The translations under genes and the position numbers were made by a program. A stretch of DNA of 64,000 nt. Source: Megalopta genalis. Its lineage: Eukaryota > Arthropoda > Insecta > Hymenoptera > Halictidae. The notes beneath the pieces were generated by a model. That model was not told where the DNA came from and made no database searches. It was given only the letters and a program-made list of their open reading frames with translations. Each line of letters starts with the position of its first letter. Position 1 is the first letter of the stretch. Positions 23,986-38,489 of the stretch are shown one piece after another. The DNA is taken from the NCBI RefSeq assembly GCF_051020955.1, contig NC_135027.1, positions 248,001 through 312,000 on the forward strand, given 5' to 3'.

Positions 23986-26900
23986 ACCGTTCGTAGAATA
24001 GGATAAATAAACATATAAATAAATAAGCAGATCATCATTACAGCGTGCAGCTGGTCAAATACCAAATGAAACGAATAAATAAATATATGATCGTTGCAGC
24101 ATGAATCTGTTGAAATAGCAGTTCGATCTGTTGAAACCGCGCGAAGATCTTTTTTAAGATCTTTTTTAAGAATTTAAGATCTTCGAGCGGAGGTCCGCGG
24201 CAATGCAGGAACAGCAGTAACGACCATAAGCGCGAAAATGAGACGTCGAAGCGTCTCGTTGAAATGCGTGACAGATTCCACGGCTACCAGGCTTCGAGGA
24301 GTCCACAGTTCTCGCCGGGATTTGCGATGCTAATTGCGGTCTGCCATTTTTGCGCCGGCCGTCTAATCGCGGGGACGCGTTTGAATAACGCGATGAATAA
24401 TTGGCGGCGATTCTTCGCGGCCGGGCCGCCTGTCATCGGGTTTTTTGTTCGTCGTCGTACGACGTTTCCGGGGCTCCGGGTCAGGAAAATCTATTCGCTG
24501 AATCCGCCGGCTGAATATGCAATCCGTCGCGGCGGATGGCAACGCGCCCGCTCCGCGAGAATTCGTTGCAAACCGGGGGAAATCGTATCGCGGAAACAAA
24601 GAACCGGTCGACTCGACGACAACGAAAACGGTTCACAGCGTTCGACGTGGCGGCGTTTAATAAACCGTGATTTATCGCGGCAGGCAATCCGAGACGGGGA
24701 TTGAATAATACGGCTAGCCGTTGATCGAAAGTCGGTTTATTACGCGGTAGCCGGGATCGAGATGATCGATCCGATCGTTATGGAGATTGCGGATAGACTG
24801 GGATTAACTGGATAACTGTAATATTAGCGTCCGCGCGGCGGCGGCGGCGGCGAGAAACGATGAAAGTGACGAAATTATGACGAGAAGATTGTTGCCGCTG
24901 CTGGAGACTCTGATCATGGAACACCTGATGTTTCTTAATTATCGTAGATCTTATTATATAAACGGTCCTCTCTATCTCATCCGTTTCGCAGCTTCATTAA
25001 TCGGCATTATGTCCATAATTAAATCGCAGATCTTCGTAGATCATTTTATAAAAATAGAAACGAGGAAACATATTCTCTGATTGAATAGAAAGTTTCGCGT
25101 GATAATGATTAAGAAAAAAAAAGAAGAAGGAAGAGAGAGAGAGAGATGCTGTTAACTTTTGTTAATTTGCAATATTTCTTGCATTCCGCGAGATCATCGG
25201 TACACCATAAACGCGGAGAGATCTACTCGCGATGGATCATTTTATATCCGCTAGGAAGTTCTGTATCGCAAGTTATGCTTCACCGAGATGACGTTTATCC
25301 TCTCGTCGCGCCACTGGAATGCGCGGAACGGTAATTGTTGTTCGTACGATAAGAAAAACCGCGATAGTATAATAACCGACGAATTATTCGCCGGATGAGA
25401 ATGTTCTTCATCCTTGCTCGATAGGTTCAGGATACGTTTCCAGTAGTGGTTTCGGTGTTCGTTGCAACGATAGAGCGAAGCACGTATTACCTAACTCGTG
25501 AAAGTCCGCGCGATGATCGACAGACTCCTGCGTGTTTATGCGTTTATGGCATAATTGACTGCGCGGAGGATAATCAAATAAGCATTAAAACAAAATGTAC
25601 GATTGTTATGTTCGCTTGGTTATTTCACGCGCCGCTCGCGAGGGGACTGCGTTCTTTTTTCGTCCGATAATGCGGCAACGCGCAAAAGTTACCGCGAAAG
25701 TTGCTTAAAAATCACGATAGGTTCAGAATGCCGATAGACGTTTAACGATAAAATAAAAATATCGAGGTACGAACCGATTCGGTATGTTAACCGAGAGGAA
25801 TCGTGGAGTGTACGTAAACAGCCCGAGCGCGGTTACACGAGACAAGGAGATCGATTCGCGATTATCCGAGCTCGAACGGCTCGGGAAGGTTGGTCAACTC
25901 GCGGATTACGTGAACTGAAAACCTGAAACGTGACGCGGCACGTGAAAAAACGGGGGCCCCGATCCTGTCATCGGGAAAAGCGGGAGAAAGTATTTCGCGG
26001 CTCCGGGGCAAGTAAAAGTGAATAACGTCGCGGCGATCGGTTTTCGTGGCCGGCTATCAGGAACAAAGCCGGTCGACGCGGTAATCGCCGGACAAAAGCG
26101 GCAGCTAGGCCTCGGCCGGCGATTTCACCTTGATTATTAACAGCCCGTCTGCGAACGCCGGGTCGACTTTGACCGGCAACCACCAGTTCCCAGCGACGCC
26201 GTTCGCGATACGTCATAAATTATCGTGCAATGATCGATGCGATCGTCCTTGCAGTTATTCACAGAAAAAAAAGTAAAGCAGCCTGACAGGCTCATAAAGC
26301 TGCGGCGAACGTTTCTGCATAACATGAAAACTCTGCATAATATTAATGCATTGTGTGCTTTGCAAAACTCTCTGTTCAGCTTGATGCATAATGCTCGTCG
26401 TATTTTTCTATAGAATTCGATATTCTATAGAATTCGGCGCAGCGATTATGCGAGACGCATTTGTCGCAAACGTTGACAAGAAAAATGCAGAATAGCGAAA
26501 CTAATGGAAGAACTTAAGCACGCCGACACATTATTGTCAATTGATTAAAGCTATTGGAAGAAGAAACGCATTTTTATCTAGCATCCAAATTCATAGAATT
26601 GTCGAAGAACATTTTTATTTCGCATAACGATCCGCTTTCTATTCGTAACTTCTGAGTTATATTTTTAATGTTTTGTGTGCTTGAGTTAGCTGTTGCAATT
26701 TCTCTTGAATTAGCTGCGTTTCATTTTGCTGATTATAATTGATATTTTCAATGATATATATCGTGCAATTCGGTCGCGTTCCTATCACAAATTTGATCCT
26801 TACAATGTTGGAATTCGTGAAGAGACATCGTACGACCAGGTCCCCGGAGTCTTACAACAGAGTCATGAATATTATTTTATAGAAGTTTACGAGCTAATCG

Positions 26901-28001
26901 TGAACTTTTGCGTCGTAAACTCCGCGCGCGTTTCAGTGAACAATAACCATCGATCCATCTGGCGCTTGGGACACGAACCGATGCGTTTACATAATGCATT
27001 TCACGAATCGAATTGATGCACGCAATTTGCCGGAGACGAATAAACGTCGACGAAAGAACGGCTAATACAATTTTCACTAGTTTCACTCGTCCTAACGACT
27101 CCGATCGCTGGCAATTATCACCGATCGTCCCGCGTCAGCGCGTCGAAAGGAGAAGAAACATGAATTCTGCGAAGTCGCCGCGAAGGGAATCCGGCCGAAA
27201 GCTCGATCGAACGTTGACGGGGCTCGTTTCCAGATCGACGTTGGAAAATGGTGACGAAACGGCCGACGTTACATTTATCGTCGACGCCATAACGGCGCGG
27301 GGGAATGCAGCGGCCGGGCCGCGCGACTGCATAACCGTTCGACGATGACGTTTCGGCCCGGTTCACCGGCGAACCGGCTGACACACTTATGAAAACCGCT
27401 GGATCAGACGTTTCTTTTCGCGATTGCGAGCGGCACTCTCGTTTTAAGGAAAGTCGACCGCTCGTTCGCGCGCGGATTCACGCTTTTACCGATTCGCCGC
27501 GTGTTCCGCGTGTCCCGCCGGGGTCTCGTCGGCAATTCCGCAACAATTGAGAAATCGTCGAGGCCGGCGGGTTAACGGAGAAACGGTTTTCTAACGATAC
27601 CGCCGGGCCCGCTAAAATTTTTCAACGCGCGGAGCTCGCCCGTTCGTGTTATCAGCGCGAAACTAATAACGAAAGCTTCCCAGAACACGGAGTTCCGATG
27701 CCTGGCTCGATAACGGAGAAACCCGAGCTAAAATGGAGAGCGAGAGAGAGACGATAATGATCCCTGTTACACGCGACGGACGCTGATGCGCGGCGTAGAT
27801 CTCGTTCCGGCACATTGTTCTAGCCGGATCTGTGCGCGTTTACGACAAAATTAAAGAACTGTTGATGAGAGATCGGATAATGCAGTGGTTCTTGCAGAAT
27901 AAGGAAGAGATAGGGAGAATGTGGCGCGAACATTTCTAACCTTGGAAACTTATGTTAAATTTGATGTATTCCAACGAAATTGTGTTTCACTTAACTCCAT
28001 G
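23986..28001. other. Intron 1 segment: nothing recognised
   Basis: Contains a short GCG-repeat (24833-24852) and a (GA)n run (25128-25146). CpG-rich parts at 24.3-24.7 and 27.1-27.6 kb give overlapping short frames on both strands. No gene or RNA could be supported. Confidence 0.55.
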
Positions 28002-28370
28002 TACAGGGTGTCTCAAACATGTCTCGCAATCCGGAAATGGCGGGTTCCTCGGATCATTTGAAGCAGTTTCTTCCTTTACAAAAATTTTCTCCGAGGCACC
28101 GTTAACGAGTTATTAACGAAAAACAGTGACCAATAAGAATCGAGTACGGCTGACGCGAGGCGGCTCAGCCAACCAGCGCACGAAGCCCAGCTCCGCTCAT
28201 TGGCTCGGTCGCCTCGCGACAGCTGAGCTCGCCTCTCATTGGTCACTGTTTTTCGTTAATAACTCGTTAACGGTGCCTCGGAGAAAATTGTTGTAAAGGA
28301 AAAAACTGCTTCAAATTACCTGAGGAACCCATCACTTTCGGATTGCGAGACATTTTTTAGACACCGTGTA
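28002..28370. mobile_element. Foldback element A, copy 4
   Basis: TA-CAGGGTGTCTCAAACATG to TTTTTTAGACACCGTG-TA, 369 bp, with all internal family blocks. Its right TA directly abuts foldback B copy 4. Confidence 0.87.
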
Positions 28371-28575
28371 TACAGTAATGTCTCTCTAATTGACGCTCAG
28401 ATTGTCCACAAAAATGGACAATTTAGGAAGAGGAGATACGATTATTATACTTGCGGCTCTTTTTTATAGTTACAAATTGTGAACAATTATAAAAACGAGC
28501 CGCGAGCCTCGAATAATCGTATCTCCTCTTCCCAAATCGTCCACTTTTACGGACAATTCGAGCGTCAGTTAGGAT
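28371..28575. mobile_element. Foldback element B, copy 4 (right end eroded)
   Basis: Starts TA-CAGTAATGTCTCTCTAATTG immediately after foldback A copy 4. Both arms are present, but the right end stops at GAGCGTCAGTTAGGA without the ACATTACTG terminus. Confidence 0.84.
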
Positions 28576-29420
28576 TTAGGAGCGTAATTGGATTTTTTGT
28601 TCGTGACATGTTACACGTAATTTCCCGTAAATACGGACACGCCGATTTCAAATCCGCTTCAGGATTTTTGAGAAAACGATCGATTTGAGCGACGAAAATA
28701 AAGAGATACTTTTTCTTTCTCGTTCAGACACTTTATTATTTTCAATCGGCTTGCGTTGCATACGTAGGAATGCGATACGCACTGGAACCGACGGGATTGT
28801 CGAATCATTTCAACGAAAGTCACGATTGTTTTCGATCGCGAAAAATACGCGGACGTATTCCTGGAAGGATCGGATTCTTGGAAGCCGCGAAAGAAAATTC
28901 TCATCTGGTTTTTCGGTGTTCGACACACGGTCGAATGCCCGAACGTAACGCCGATATAATCGTGAACGATGACATCGCGTATCGTTCTGTTATCGAACTG
29001 CGGAAGTATGGGTGAATTTACACTTTCATAGACGGATCCGGAGTAATTCAAATTGAACGGACTTTCCTTCGCTAATGCGCTCGATCGAGTGCAAATAAAA
29101 TGAACCGGTAAAGTTCGATACACGTATTTTTCGAGTGCATAATTTCCGCATTCTGATCGTGAAATACGATTCCGATCGTAAACGCGGTCGCAAAAAATCG
29201 AACGATAGAGGTACGCGCGAACAGGAAAATTTGTTAATGCGTAGAAAATGCGCGCGATCGTTGATTCATCGGTACTGTGTCGCCGTGATTAGATTTCGCT
29301 AATGACGTTGTCTCAATGTTTACGAGGAAAGTGGAACGTTTAACGGGCGGAAAATTAGCGGTGTCGAAAGAAAAGATAAGTGCGTCAATGTGGTCGTAAA
29401 TATTGTTGCAGAAACGATAA
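28576..29420. other. Intron 1 segment: nothing recognised
   Basis: Unique-looking sequence. Frames on both strands overlap (for example 28659-29123 minus) without any recognised motif. Confidence 0.5.
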
Positions 29421-29925
29421 TATAATGGACGCATGGGAGACGTGAATAGAAGCGGAAGGAAAAAAGTCGACTGAGAAGAACATTATGAAAGACGAACGAA
29501 TGAATTAAACGTAAAGAGATCGTGGCTAATGTCGCGAGGAAAATGAAAATAAAATGCGGCGTGTCATTGCAAGCGACGGAAGGAGGTATCTCCTGTTCAA
29601 TGAAATCTAGAAACGGCAATTAAGCGAAGTTAACGTACAGAAATTCTCGTAAACATCCTGGCAAACGTTAAGATCAAATAAATTGTCGGTAGGCGCGAAA
29701 GGAAAAAAAGAGTGGACGACGTGTAAAGAAATCTAGGAACGATTAAGAAACGAAGATAATATGCAAAGATCATCGTAAACAACGTGGCAAAAACAGAGCT
29801 AAAATAGAATGCTGGTAGACGCGACAGAAAAAGATCAACCGCGTGCAAGAAAAAAAACTAAAATTGATGGAGCAACCAAGACAAGAGGTGACCAGAAATG
29901 GTCGTCGCGAACGTCGCGACCGGGG
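29421..29925. repeat. Degenerate tandem repeat, ~127-bp unit, about 4 copies
   Basis: Units begin near 29421, 29546, 29672 and 29799. Shared words include AAATAGAATGCTGGTAGACGCG / AAATAAATTGTCGGTAGGCG, GAAATCTAGGAACGATTAAG and CGTAAACAACGTGGCAAA. Similar words (AAATAGAATGCCGGCAGAAA) reappear around 30278-30430, suggesting a longer eroded array. The purine-rich plus strand leaves long open minus-strand frames that look hydrophobic but are repeat artefacts. Confidence 0.7.
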
Positions 29926-30439
29926 ACCGTAACTGTTTATAACCGATACGAGAAAAACTTGAAGTATTAACGATTATAAATTGTAGGAATCCTTTTGGTC
30001 ACCGTATAATCAATGTATAATTCTGTTTATCCGTAGTGGTTATTTATAATTGAAAACTGTTCTCGTCGATTATACTTATTGGCGAGCGAAGAACTTGCCG
30101 TAATTTATAACCGTTAATTAGTAAACACAACACATGAAAGTTAATATTTTCTAATCGCTGCATCTTTCTTTAAAGTTTCCTTAAAATATGAGCGGAAAAT
30201 AGGAAATTTTCTTATTAAATTGACGCGATTGTTAGCTTTTCCTTTTTGGTCTCCGATCGTGACGGTAACAGAGGTGAAATAGAATGCCGGCAGAAACGGA
30301 GGGAACAGGTGTTTTCGGCCCGAAGAAATCCCGAGGCAAAGAAGAAGTGAAGGCGACGCGGAGAGGTGGTCGTGAATGTGAAAGAGAAAAGATTGTTTAC
30401 AGAGATGAAAATTAGAAACGGTGAAGAAATGAAGGTAAT

Positions 30440-33400
30440 GCGCGGAGCTCGGGCTCGGCTGGCGATAATTGACGTCGGGTGCGAGCAGACACTGCTAGGA
30501 GGATTCACGTGGGGTCCCTGACGAACAAAAAAAATACGAAGAGGCGTGAATAATGCCTCCTCGCGTTCCTAAGCTGCAGCGACGGTTTAATGGCATTATT
30601 CGAATGCTGTCCTCGCTAACGTTCGACAATTATCGACGCGTCGTTAAAATTCTCCGTGGGCTGTCGCGGAGACTTCAACGGCCGCACGCGCGATAACGCG
30701 CGGCAACGATAACGAGCGTCCTACGCCGCTCGAAAGATACGATAGCGATAAATTCGCGGCCGTCAGGCGACGAGGGATTTCTCGGAACGAAAACAAACTT
30801 GAGATTGCATCGTACTTTAAATCTCCGAAGACAGGGTGCACTGGAGCCGATTACTTTCGAGTGACCAATTGCTGTGCCTTCGATTCCTTTTCGAGTATAA
30901 TTAACTTGATATTTATCGAATTGGACGGCATATTATATTTTTCTATAAAAATAAACGAAAAATAAACAAAATAAAAGAATAACAAAATTTAATACGTATT
31001 ATTCGATAAATATAAAAGGTAACTGTGCCCGGAAACAAATCGAAGAGCACGCTTGCTTCGATTTGCTTTTACGATATTTTTGATTTTACGATCGAACACC
31101 GAAGTCATAAGCTGCTTCTATAGGAAGTCATTAGATAACTTCGTTTATTTCCGCCGTTTGATTAAAAGATAATCTATCGCTGTCAATAAGAAACGGGCGT
31201 GAAATTGTTATACGCGAATCACGAAGACCACTGCGGAAATTTTTACAAGAAGTGAAGGAACCGATCGACTGCTCCGTTGATGGGAATAGGAAAATCGAAA
31301 TGTACGGAGCTAATCGTCTCGTTAAAGCTATGATTATCCGGCAATTAAATCATCCAGACATTGGAGCTGCTCGGTTGCATGCGGATCGAGGAAAAAATTA
31401 ATTGATCATTTTACACGAGATAACTGTTTGGACGCAACATTGCCTCTGTTTTAATCGAATACGTTGGAATCGTTAATATTTCGCCAACTCGACGTCGATC
31501 GACAAAAATTAAGATACTTTACATTTCGTTAACATTCGAGCTAAATCTGACGTTTTACTTTATGTTTTCATTAAATTCAAAGTACGTATTACAGCGAAGC
31601 ATATAACTATATATACAGCTTTATTTATGCTATATTTAGCATATAGCTTTATTTACCGCGTACGACAAGTAAAAAGATAATACACGTTTAAAACAAACAA
31701 ATAAATTTAATTAAATTAAATTAAATGAAAAATGTACAAAAGAATAAAATTAATATTTCCGTTGATAATTAAGAAGAGACATGCATCCGTGTAACGGATC
31801 TTTATCCCTATCTTTTGCTTTTGCCGTTAAATAATATCGAATAAACGATGCATCTGACTTTCTGAAAATAATGAAACCCTCTTTGAATTTGTCTACAGCG
31901 CACCAATTTTAAAAATGGAACGAGACGTTCGTAATTTTGCTTATTAAACGATTCTGCGATATCTAATTGATTGTTGAGCACAGTTTAAATCTGACATAAA
32001 CCTTTCTCTTTCTTTTTTCATTACGAGCTTTCAAATCTCAGACGAGATCTATTCGCTGTACAGTAAAGTGAACGTACTTAATCATAAATCTTGAATAGTA
32101 ATTCATGGGTTATTTATACATTAATATTACACGTTTCGACGGAAACGTTCTTATCGATCTTCGATCCCCGTGAATGTTTTAATCAACGACCGAAATAGTC
32201 CCGGTGGTCGTTTCGGAACGGCGGAAAAATCGATTTCTCGATTCGCTGAGCTTTACGTTTCTTGGCGGAGCCAGCCTTGTGCAATCTCGCCGATTCCCCG
32301 TAAAATTATGCGATTGCGCAAGGCGCACGGTTTTGATCGCGCGAGGCCCCCGTGTATTACGTTTACGATAACACGAAATTACACAACGGGACGTGTGCGT
32401 GCGGACCGCGCCGCTGACCGAACGTGGACCGAAAAGTAACGAGGTCGGCCTTCCAATTGCCGTTTCGGTTCAGTATTTTCAGCTGGCTGTCATTGACTTT
32501 TACCATCTCGGTGACCGCTGCCGCCGACGACGACGCCGCTGCCATTGGCTGCGTTTTACTTTCTAGAACCGTTACGGGCCGCGACCATAATCGTTGCACC
32601 CGCCGTAATTATCCCCGAAATTCCTGCGCCGCGCGGCTGCACTCGCGTCCGAAATTTTGACGGTTCGTCGCGGAGCTGTGCTTCGCAAGCTCTCTCGATC
32701 GCTCAGGGTGATAATCGGACCGCGAATCTCCGTGTAAAATAAAAATTGTCCGCATCGATTGCAAGATGTGGGAGCCGTGCGAAGCCTCGTTTCTCTCTTA
32801 AATCGTTTAAATTAAATGAAATAGTTGTAATCAAGGTATCAATAATTCTAGTTTCTTTCGCAGTCGAAATTGTTTCGGCAAACGCGAACTTTATGTCACT
32901 GCTAGAAATACGCGAGATAAATAAATGAATTACTCCGAGGGACAATTGGTATTTAGTATAAGTTCAAGGTGATCGATAACGCATCCTTCAAAAGTGTAAC
33001 CATGGGCATGGAGGAAGTGCCAGTGGAATTAGTAAAATGTCACACACTATCTGCCAAGTTTAACATATTCAACGCGTTTATCGCTATTTGATATACATAA
33101 TTCTAGACGGGTCCGAAAGTTTCGAAACATTTACAAGAAACACTTTGCTTAACCCTCCAAATTTCGCGAAAAATGTTTCATTTTAAACTCCGTTACATTT
33201 TTTCATTTTTCTTTCGTTCCTCTTTCTACGTACTTTTTAATCCGATTATTCGAACGCATTCGCGCGTCGAATGTAATGCATGAAAAATGAAAAACTCAAC
33301 CGCTGTTTGAAGGATAAGGAGTTTTTCTCAAAATTTTGCCTCTCCGGGTCGACAAAATTTTTCCGGGCGGCTTTCGAGAGACAAGAATCCGATCAAAAAT

Positions 33401-36400
33401 GTATCAAGAATATGAGTTTCAGCGAAGAAGCTTTTTAAATTGCAAATATGTACGTGGCCGTCGTGCATCAATTAGACGTGTTGCCGATGACTTCATTCGC
33501 TGTTACGTTCGAAGATAGCGCAAAATTTTCGTCATCGAGTTACGGTGATCGCGCATCACCATTAGACCGCATGTTTTGAAAAAGCGCGGTTAAACAAGGT
33601 TGTACGACTCTTTTGAGACGAGTGACTTCGCTAATTGCAGTACCCTGAAAGAACGGAGCCCATAAAAGCAGAACTTTGCATAGACATCCGCAGTCCATTG
33701 ATCACGTTTACTTTTGAACGGTACCGAACGCCGCCATCTTGTTTCGTTGGTCACTCTCTGGACTTTGAACTTCCACTATTTCTCGCTGTGACGAAGCGAG
33801 CGAGCGAGCGCGCGCGCACGTGTCTGTGTGTGGAAACGATTCACAGCGTGGAACGATTGTCAGACGTTTACGGGAACTGTGGGAAGAGAAGTTTTCCTTT
33901 CGAAGGAAAGCGAATCTCATGGGATGGTGGACAATCCTGAATTCGCAGGCTGCCCCACGCGATTGCTCGGATTTTCCATTGTGCGCCACGAGAAAGTATA
34001 TTTCTCGGGATCTTTCACATCGCGGTCGTCCCGCGTCGAGCGCGATTTCTGCGCGAGACCGAAACGATAATTAACCTTTCACAGATTCGGATCGCCCCCT
34101 TTCACGGATCTGCGTAGCTTCGCGCCCCCAAACAATGCCCATTCGAATATTTACGACGTACCATTCATCCAGGCTAAGTTCAAGAAGACGAGTTCAAACG
34201 ATTTATCCAGCTCTGTCGAAGCTTTTTTCCTTTCGTGAATAAAATTATGGTATATAGTATAGTGCTGGCTTTACAGAATATGGATTTATTTCTATTTCTG
34301 CGAAATGACAGTGGAAATTATCTTAAACGTTTCCGCTGCAACAACCTACCTAGTGAAAATTGAAAAATTAAATTGCATGACATCAGTTACTTTCTCAATT
34401 ACATACTCATGCTTGAATACTTTAAAAGATGCTAACAATGTGGACGCATTTATTTGAATTTCTTAAAATGATCAAAGAAGGACAAACTCTTGCGATTGTC
34501 TCCTACGTCTTACAATTGGTGCAGACAATTTTTATGAAATAACAGACTAGCTTAAAAATCATTTTTGCAGATCTAAACAAATAATTCCTATATACGGATT
34601 ACGCGGCTGTTAAACTTGATCATCCCACCACAGTGCCTCGCACTGTTCCGTAAAATCATTTATACGTGTCAAAGTCTAAGGTTTATAGAATATGCACAAT
34701 TTTTATCTTCATAGAATATTAATCCTAACAATGCCTACGTCACCGTCAAAAAGATCAAACACCAACATGAGAAAAAGCTATCGAGAAGGACACAAGATCT
34801 CGCGTGTGAAAGGGGCGGATAAATTCAGCAGAATCATGTTGCAGATTTTCTGCGTTAGATCGACGAGAGTGGCTGAAAATTCGCAGCCGGATCTCGGAGT
34901 TTCTCGAGGATGATGATCATCGACGGAAAGTGAAACGCGATCTGCGTCTAGAACGACCGCTTCCCGGACTCTCGATCGATTAAGAGTGAAGAAACCGTGT
35001 CGGGATCGTCACGGCGCGATCTCCGTCCATCTATCCGTCGATCGCGCGGAATTCCTCGACCGGAAGGAAGGATCCGCGCGGATCCGGTGGCCGGAAACGG
35101 TCTCGCGGATCCGCGGAACGCGAGGCCCGCGAGCCGCTATTTTCGATTTCACTGCGCCGCGGATTGTCAAAATGCTTTGGTAACGGGGCCTAACACGCGT
35201 GCGTCGTCGCTTTCTCTATTCGGCCTGCTCGACGAAGGAAACAGCTGAGTCACCGTCGACGCGGATTAAATCGCGGTTTCAATCGAGGCGTCCCGCGTCG
35301 ATCGCCGCAGCCTCCGCGGTAAAATAATTAGCCGGCCGCGGCGCGATCGAGATCGATAGATCGGCGCGGTTCGGTAGCTCCGCGGCCGTCGATCCATCAG
35401 CGATCCGATTGCGAATTCCGCTCGCGGAACCGCTCGATCGATGACCCGCCCGGTGCCGGAATATTTCTTAGCAGCGCGTTCCTCGCCTCTCGTTAATTAT
35501 TAATTACAGAGGAAACGATCGGAAGAATTGCGCTCCCGGCCCGAATCGCCGAGAGAGCAACCGGCCACGCGTTCCAGCGAATTTCTCTCCGGCACGAGCA
35601 CTATCGTCCGCTTCGTGTTACTTTTCACTTTTTCGAGTTGTTTTCCTAAAAAGAAAAAAACCAGCCGTTCTTGCCGCGTTATTTCCACGCGTCCGATTCG
35701 ACGATCCGAGTACTCGAGGCAAACCGTTGATAAAATAGAATCTCGGCAAAAAGTTGATCGTGCATGAATTATAGTTTCTGAAACGTTCCGACAGCTTGTT
35801 CGTTCGCTTAATCTCCTTCGATAATTCTATTCATATGTCCGAACACGTTATCGTGTTTTTGTTGCGTATAACAAACGTTATGTTCGTCCCGTTAAAACAC
35901 GAATAAACATTCTTGCTGTTATTACTATTATTTAAAATCGGCAACGAGTGCGTAAGAATTCGTATAGAAGCCTTGCAACCATTAATATTCATCGATACTT
36001 AATCCTCTGTTCCCTAATCAACTCGTACCAAGCGGAACGATCGGTGAAAACGTGATAAAAACTCAAACAGGAACGTGTAAAAATCGAAGAAAAATCGGCA
36101 GAATGTTTAGCAGAAAAAACAGGTTCTATTTGTTGTTTCATTGCGGCACAGAATTGTTTCGATCAGAGGAATCGGACGAGCGCTCGGGAACCGGAGAAAA
36201 ATCGACGAAAAATCGGGGATACGCCGACTCGTCTTCTCGGGCCAGTCCGGGGCCCGATCGAGACCGCGATTTTGCCATCATCGCTTTCGAATTTCCTGCG
36301 GCGAGGCCGGCTTTGGTAACATCGACGGTTTCTCACTTTTCAACGGAAGCGAAGGGGCCACCGGGCGAACGACTAATGGTCACCTTACGCGATCGGACTC

Positions 36401-36798
36401 GTTCTGCTTTTCGCCGAACGATCTCGAGCCACGTTGTGGGAAAATCGTGGTTACGGTTTTCTCCTCCCACCATTTTTGCCGGCGCGAACATTTTCTAGAA
36501 TCTTGGAAAATCGGGGGAAACTCGTACTCGCCTGGAACGAGCCTCTTTGCGCGCTGAACAGCCCATTTCGAACCAATGCCGATCGTCTTTCAAACCGCAC
36601 GATTTCAAACATCGTCGATTCGTTTAATCGAGGTTTAATCGTTCCATCAGTTTAATTAAATTCTACACAGAGCGGAATTAATGCAAATCATATTATTTGA
36701 ACATTACGGAAATTAGACACCTGTCGGTGTAATTGTTTCCAGAGAAGTTAATTGAGAAAAGTTTAGGTCTTTCTAAAGGTGAACGAGGAACGAAATTG
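30440..36798. other. Intron 1 segment: nothing recognised
   Basis: About 6.4 kb of mixed AT-rich and CpG-rich sequence. A short direct repeat TATAGCTTTATTTA is at 31614-31655 and a (GAGC)/(GC) simple stretch at 33797-33818. Overlapping frames at 32.2-32.7, 33.6-34.1 and 36.1-36.6 kb carry no recognised motif. No gene, RNA or full mobile element is supported. Confidence 0.5.
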
Positions 36799-36988
36799 TA
36801 CAGTAAATTCTCTTTAATTGACTCTCGGCTTGTACACAAAAACGGGCAATTTGGGAAGAGAAGATACCGAGTGTCAACAATTAATAAAAACGAGTCGCAG
36901 TGCTCGTTTAATAATAATCGCATCTTTCCTTCCCAAATTGTCCATTTTTATTTCCAAGCCGACGGTCAATTAGGCAGAATCCACAGTA
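36799..36988. mobile_element. Foldback element B, copy 5
   Basis: 190 bp, TA on both sides. The left end is CAGTAAATTCTCTTTAATTG; the right end is GAATCCACAG, one mutated terminus. Arms with CAATTTGGGAAGAGAAGAT and its complement are retained; the centre is shortened. Confidence 0.82.
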
Positions 36989-37915
36989 CTGCCATTCCTC
37001 GAGGCAGAAATGGAGAGTCTAAAACGGTATCTTCCTAATCACTCCTGCTTCTACGAATATTTGCCTTCAATCTGCTAAACGCTGTAAATCTCATTATCCA
37101 TATCATCGCCTTGAGAACCTTCGGGCCGCCGATTTGCATCCTTATCTCCGCTAACAGCCAGCGAGAAATTTGCCTACCAAATCAAAACAGTTTCTCGCGG
37201 GCGTTTTAATGCGACTCGAGTTTCGCGATTCAACGAATTCCTTAGGACGGGCCCAACGAGGTGTCTGTTCCGTAAAATCTCGTTGCTGTAAATTTCACGA
37301 GAAATTCGAACGGGACCGCATACCTTCAGCTAGATGCCTCGAGATCCCGATTAATCCTGTCGAGGTTGCTGGGACCGCGATCTCCTCGGTGCGCTAATCC
37401 TCTAAGTGTAATCCTGGCCAGGCCCGGACGTCATCGATGGAGGACTATTATTGACCGGCAGCATCGGTCCTCCGCTGGGACTGTCATGCGTCTCGTATCC
37501 TGGCTACCGTCAATCAAACCGCGAATAGAGCGATCGAAGAAGAATGATCACCAGAGCACACAAAATACACAATCCCGACTTCGGCTATTGACGGCAGAAT
37601 TTTGTGAAAATAAACCGGCGGCGGAACACGGCACAGCGGGGGCGTATATATCTGTTTTCCACGGAATTCTCTATCTCTCTCTTTCCCGGTCTCTGTTGCT
37701 CTCGCTGATCGATAGTGTCGAGGGTTCGAGCCCCGAGAGTGTTTGCTACGTGTTGGCTGATGATACGCTGGTTCGTGGCGGCTCTCGTCTTGTCCTCCGC
37801 GACTTTCGAGTCCTGACGCGAGACTGAGGCGGTCACTGGCGAGTCGAATCAAGCCCCGCGACTCGACTCCAACCTGCCGCGTCTCTTTCTCCCTCCCTCT
37901 TTCTTTCTCCTTCCA

Positions 37916-38046
<131 letters not shown>

Positions 38047-38489
38047 TTATCCATTAACCGCGACCACGTCCCACCGCTCTCACGCGTCGATAATCCCGTC
38101 CTTTTTCGACCCGACGCCTTTCTTTCTCACCTTCCCTCCACCTGTCGTCCTTCCAGCGACGATTTTTCACCAGCTCCTGCCGGTCGCTGCAGCGACCCTC
38201 TACGATCCTGTGCGATTTCTGGCTTTCTTTTTACCCCCTGCGCTCTAAGTGGTCGTTCCAGCCACCGGTTACTCCGGAACCGTATTTCCTTGAAACTTTT
38301 GGACGGATAATCGCGTTCGTGCAGTTGGAGCTCGAGGGTTTTTCGTTCTTTTTGCTCTCTTGCTGAGGTCTCGTGCGGGCAGAGAGTTGTTGTTTATGGC
38401 AACAGCAACTTTGTCGATCTCTTTTCGAAAAAAAAACAGGATGTGACGTGCTTCGGGGATTTAGTTGCTTTTCATTCATTTGATAAGAA

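Noticed and set aside
29630..29848. 72-codon hydrophobic minus frame as a membrane protein
   Set aside because: It lies inside the purine-rich 127-bp repeat, which yields Phe/Leu/Ser-rich translations on the minus strand by composition.
37700..37760. GGTTCGAGCC word resembling a tRNA T-arm
   Set aside because: The T-stem does not pair properly and no acceptor, D or anticodon arms could be drawn around it.
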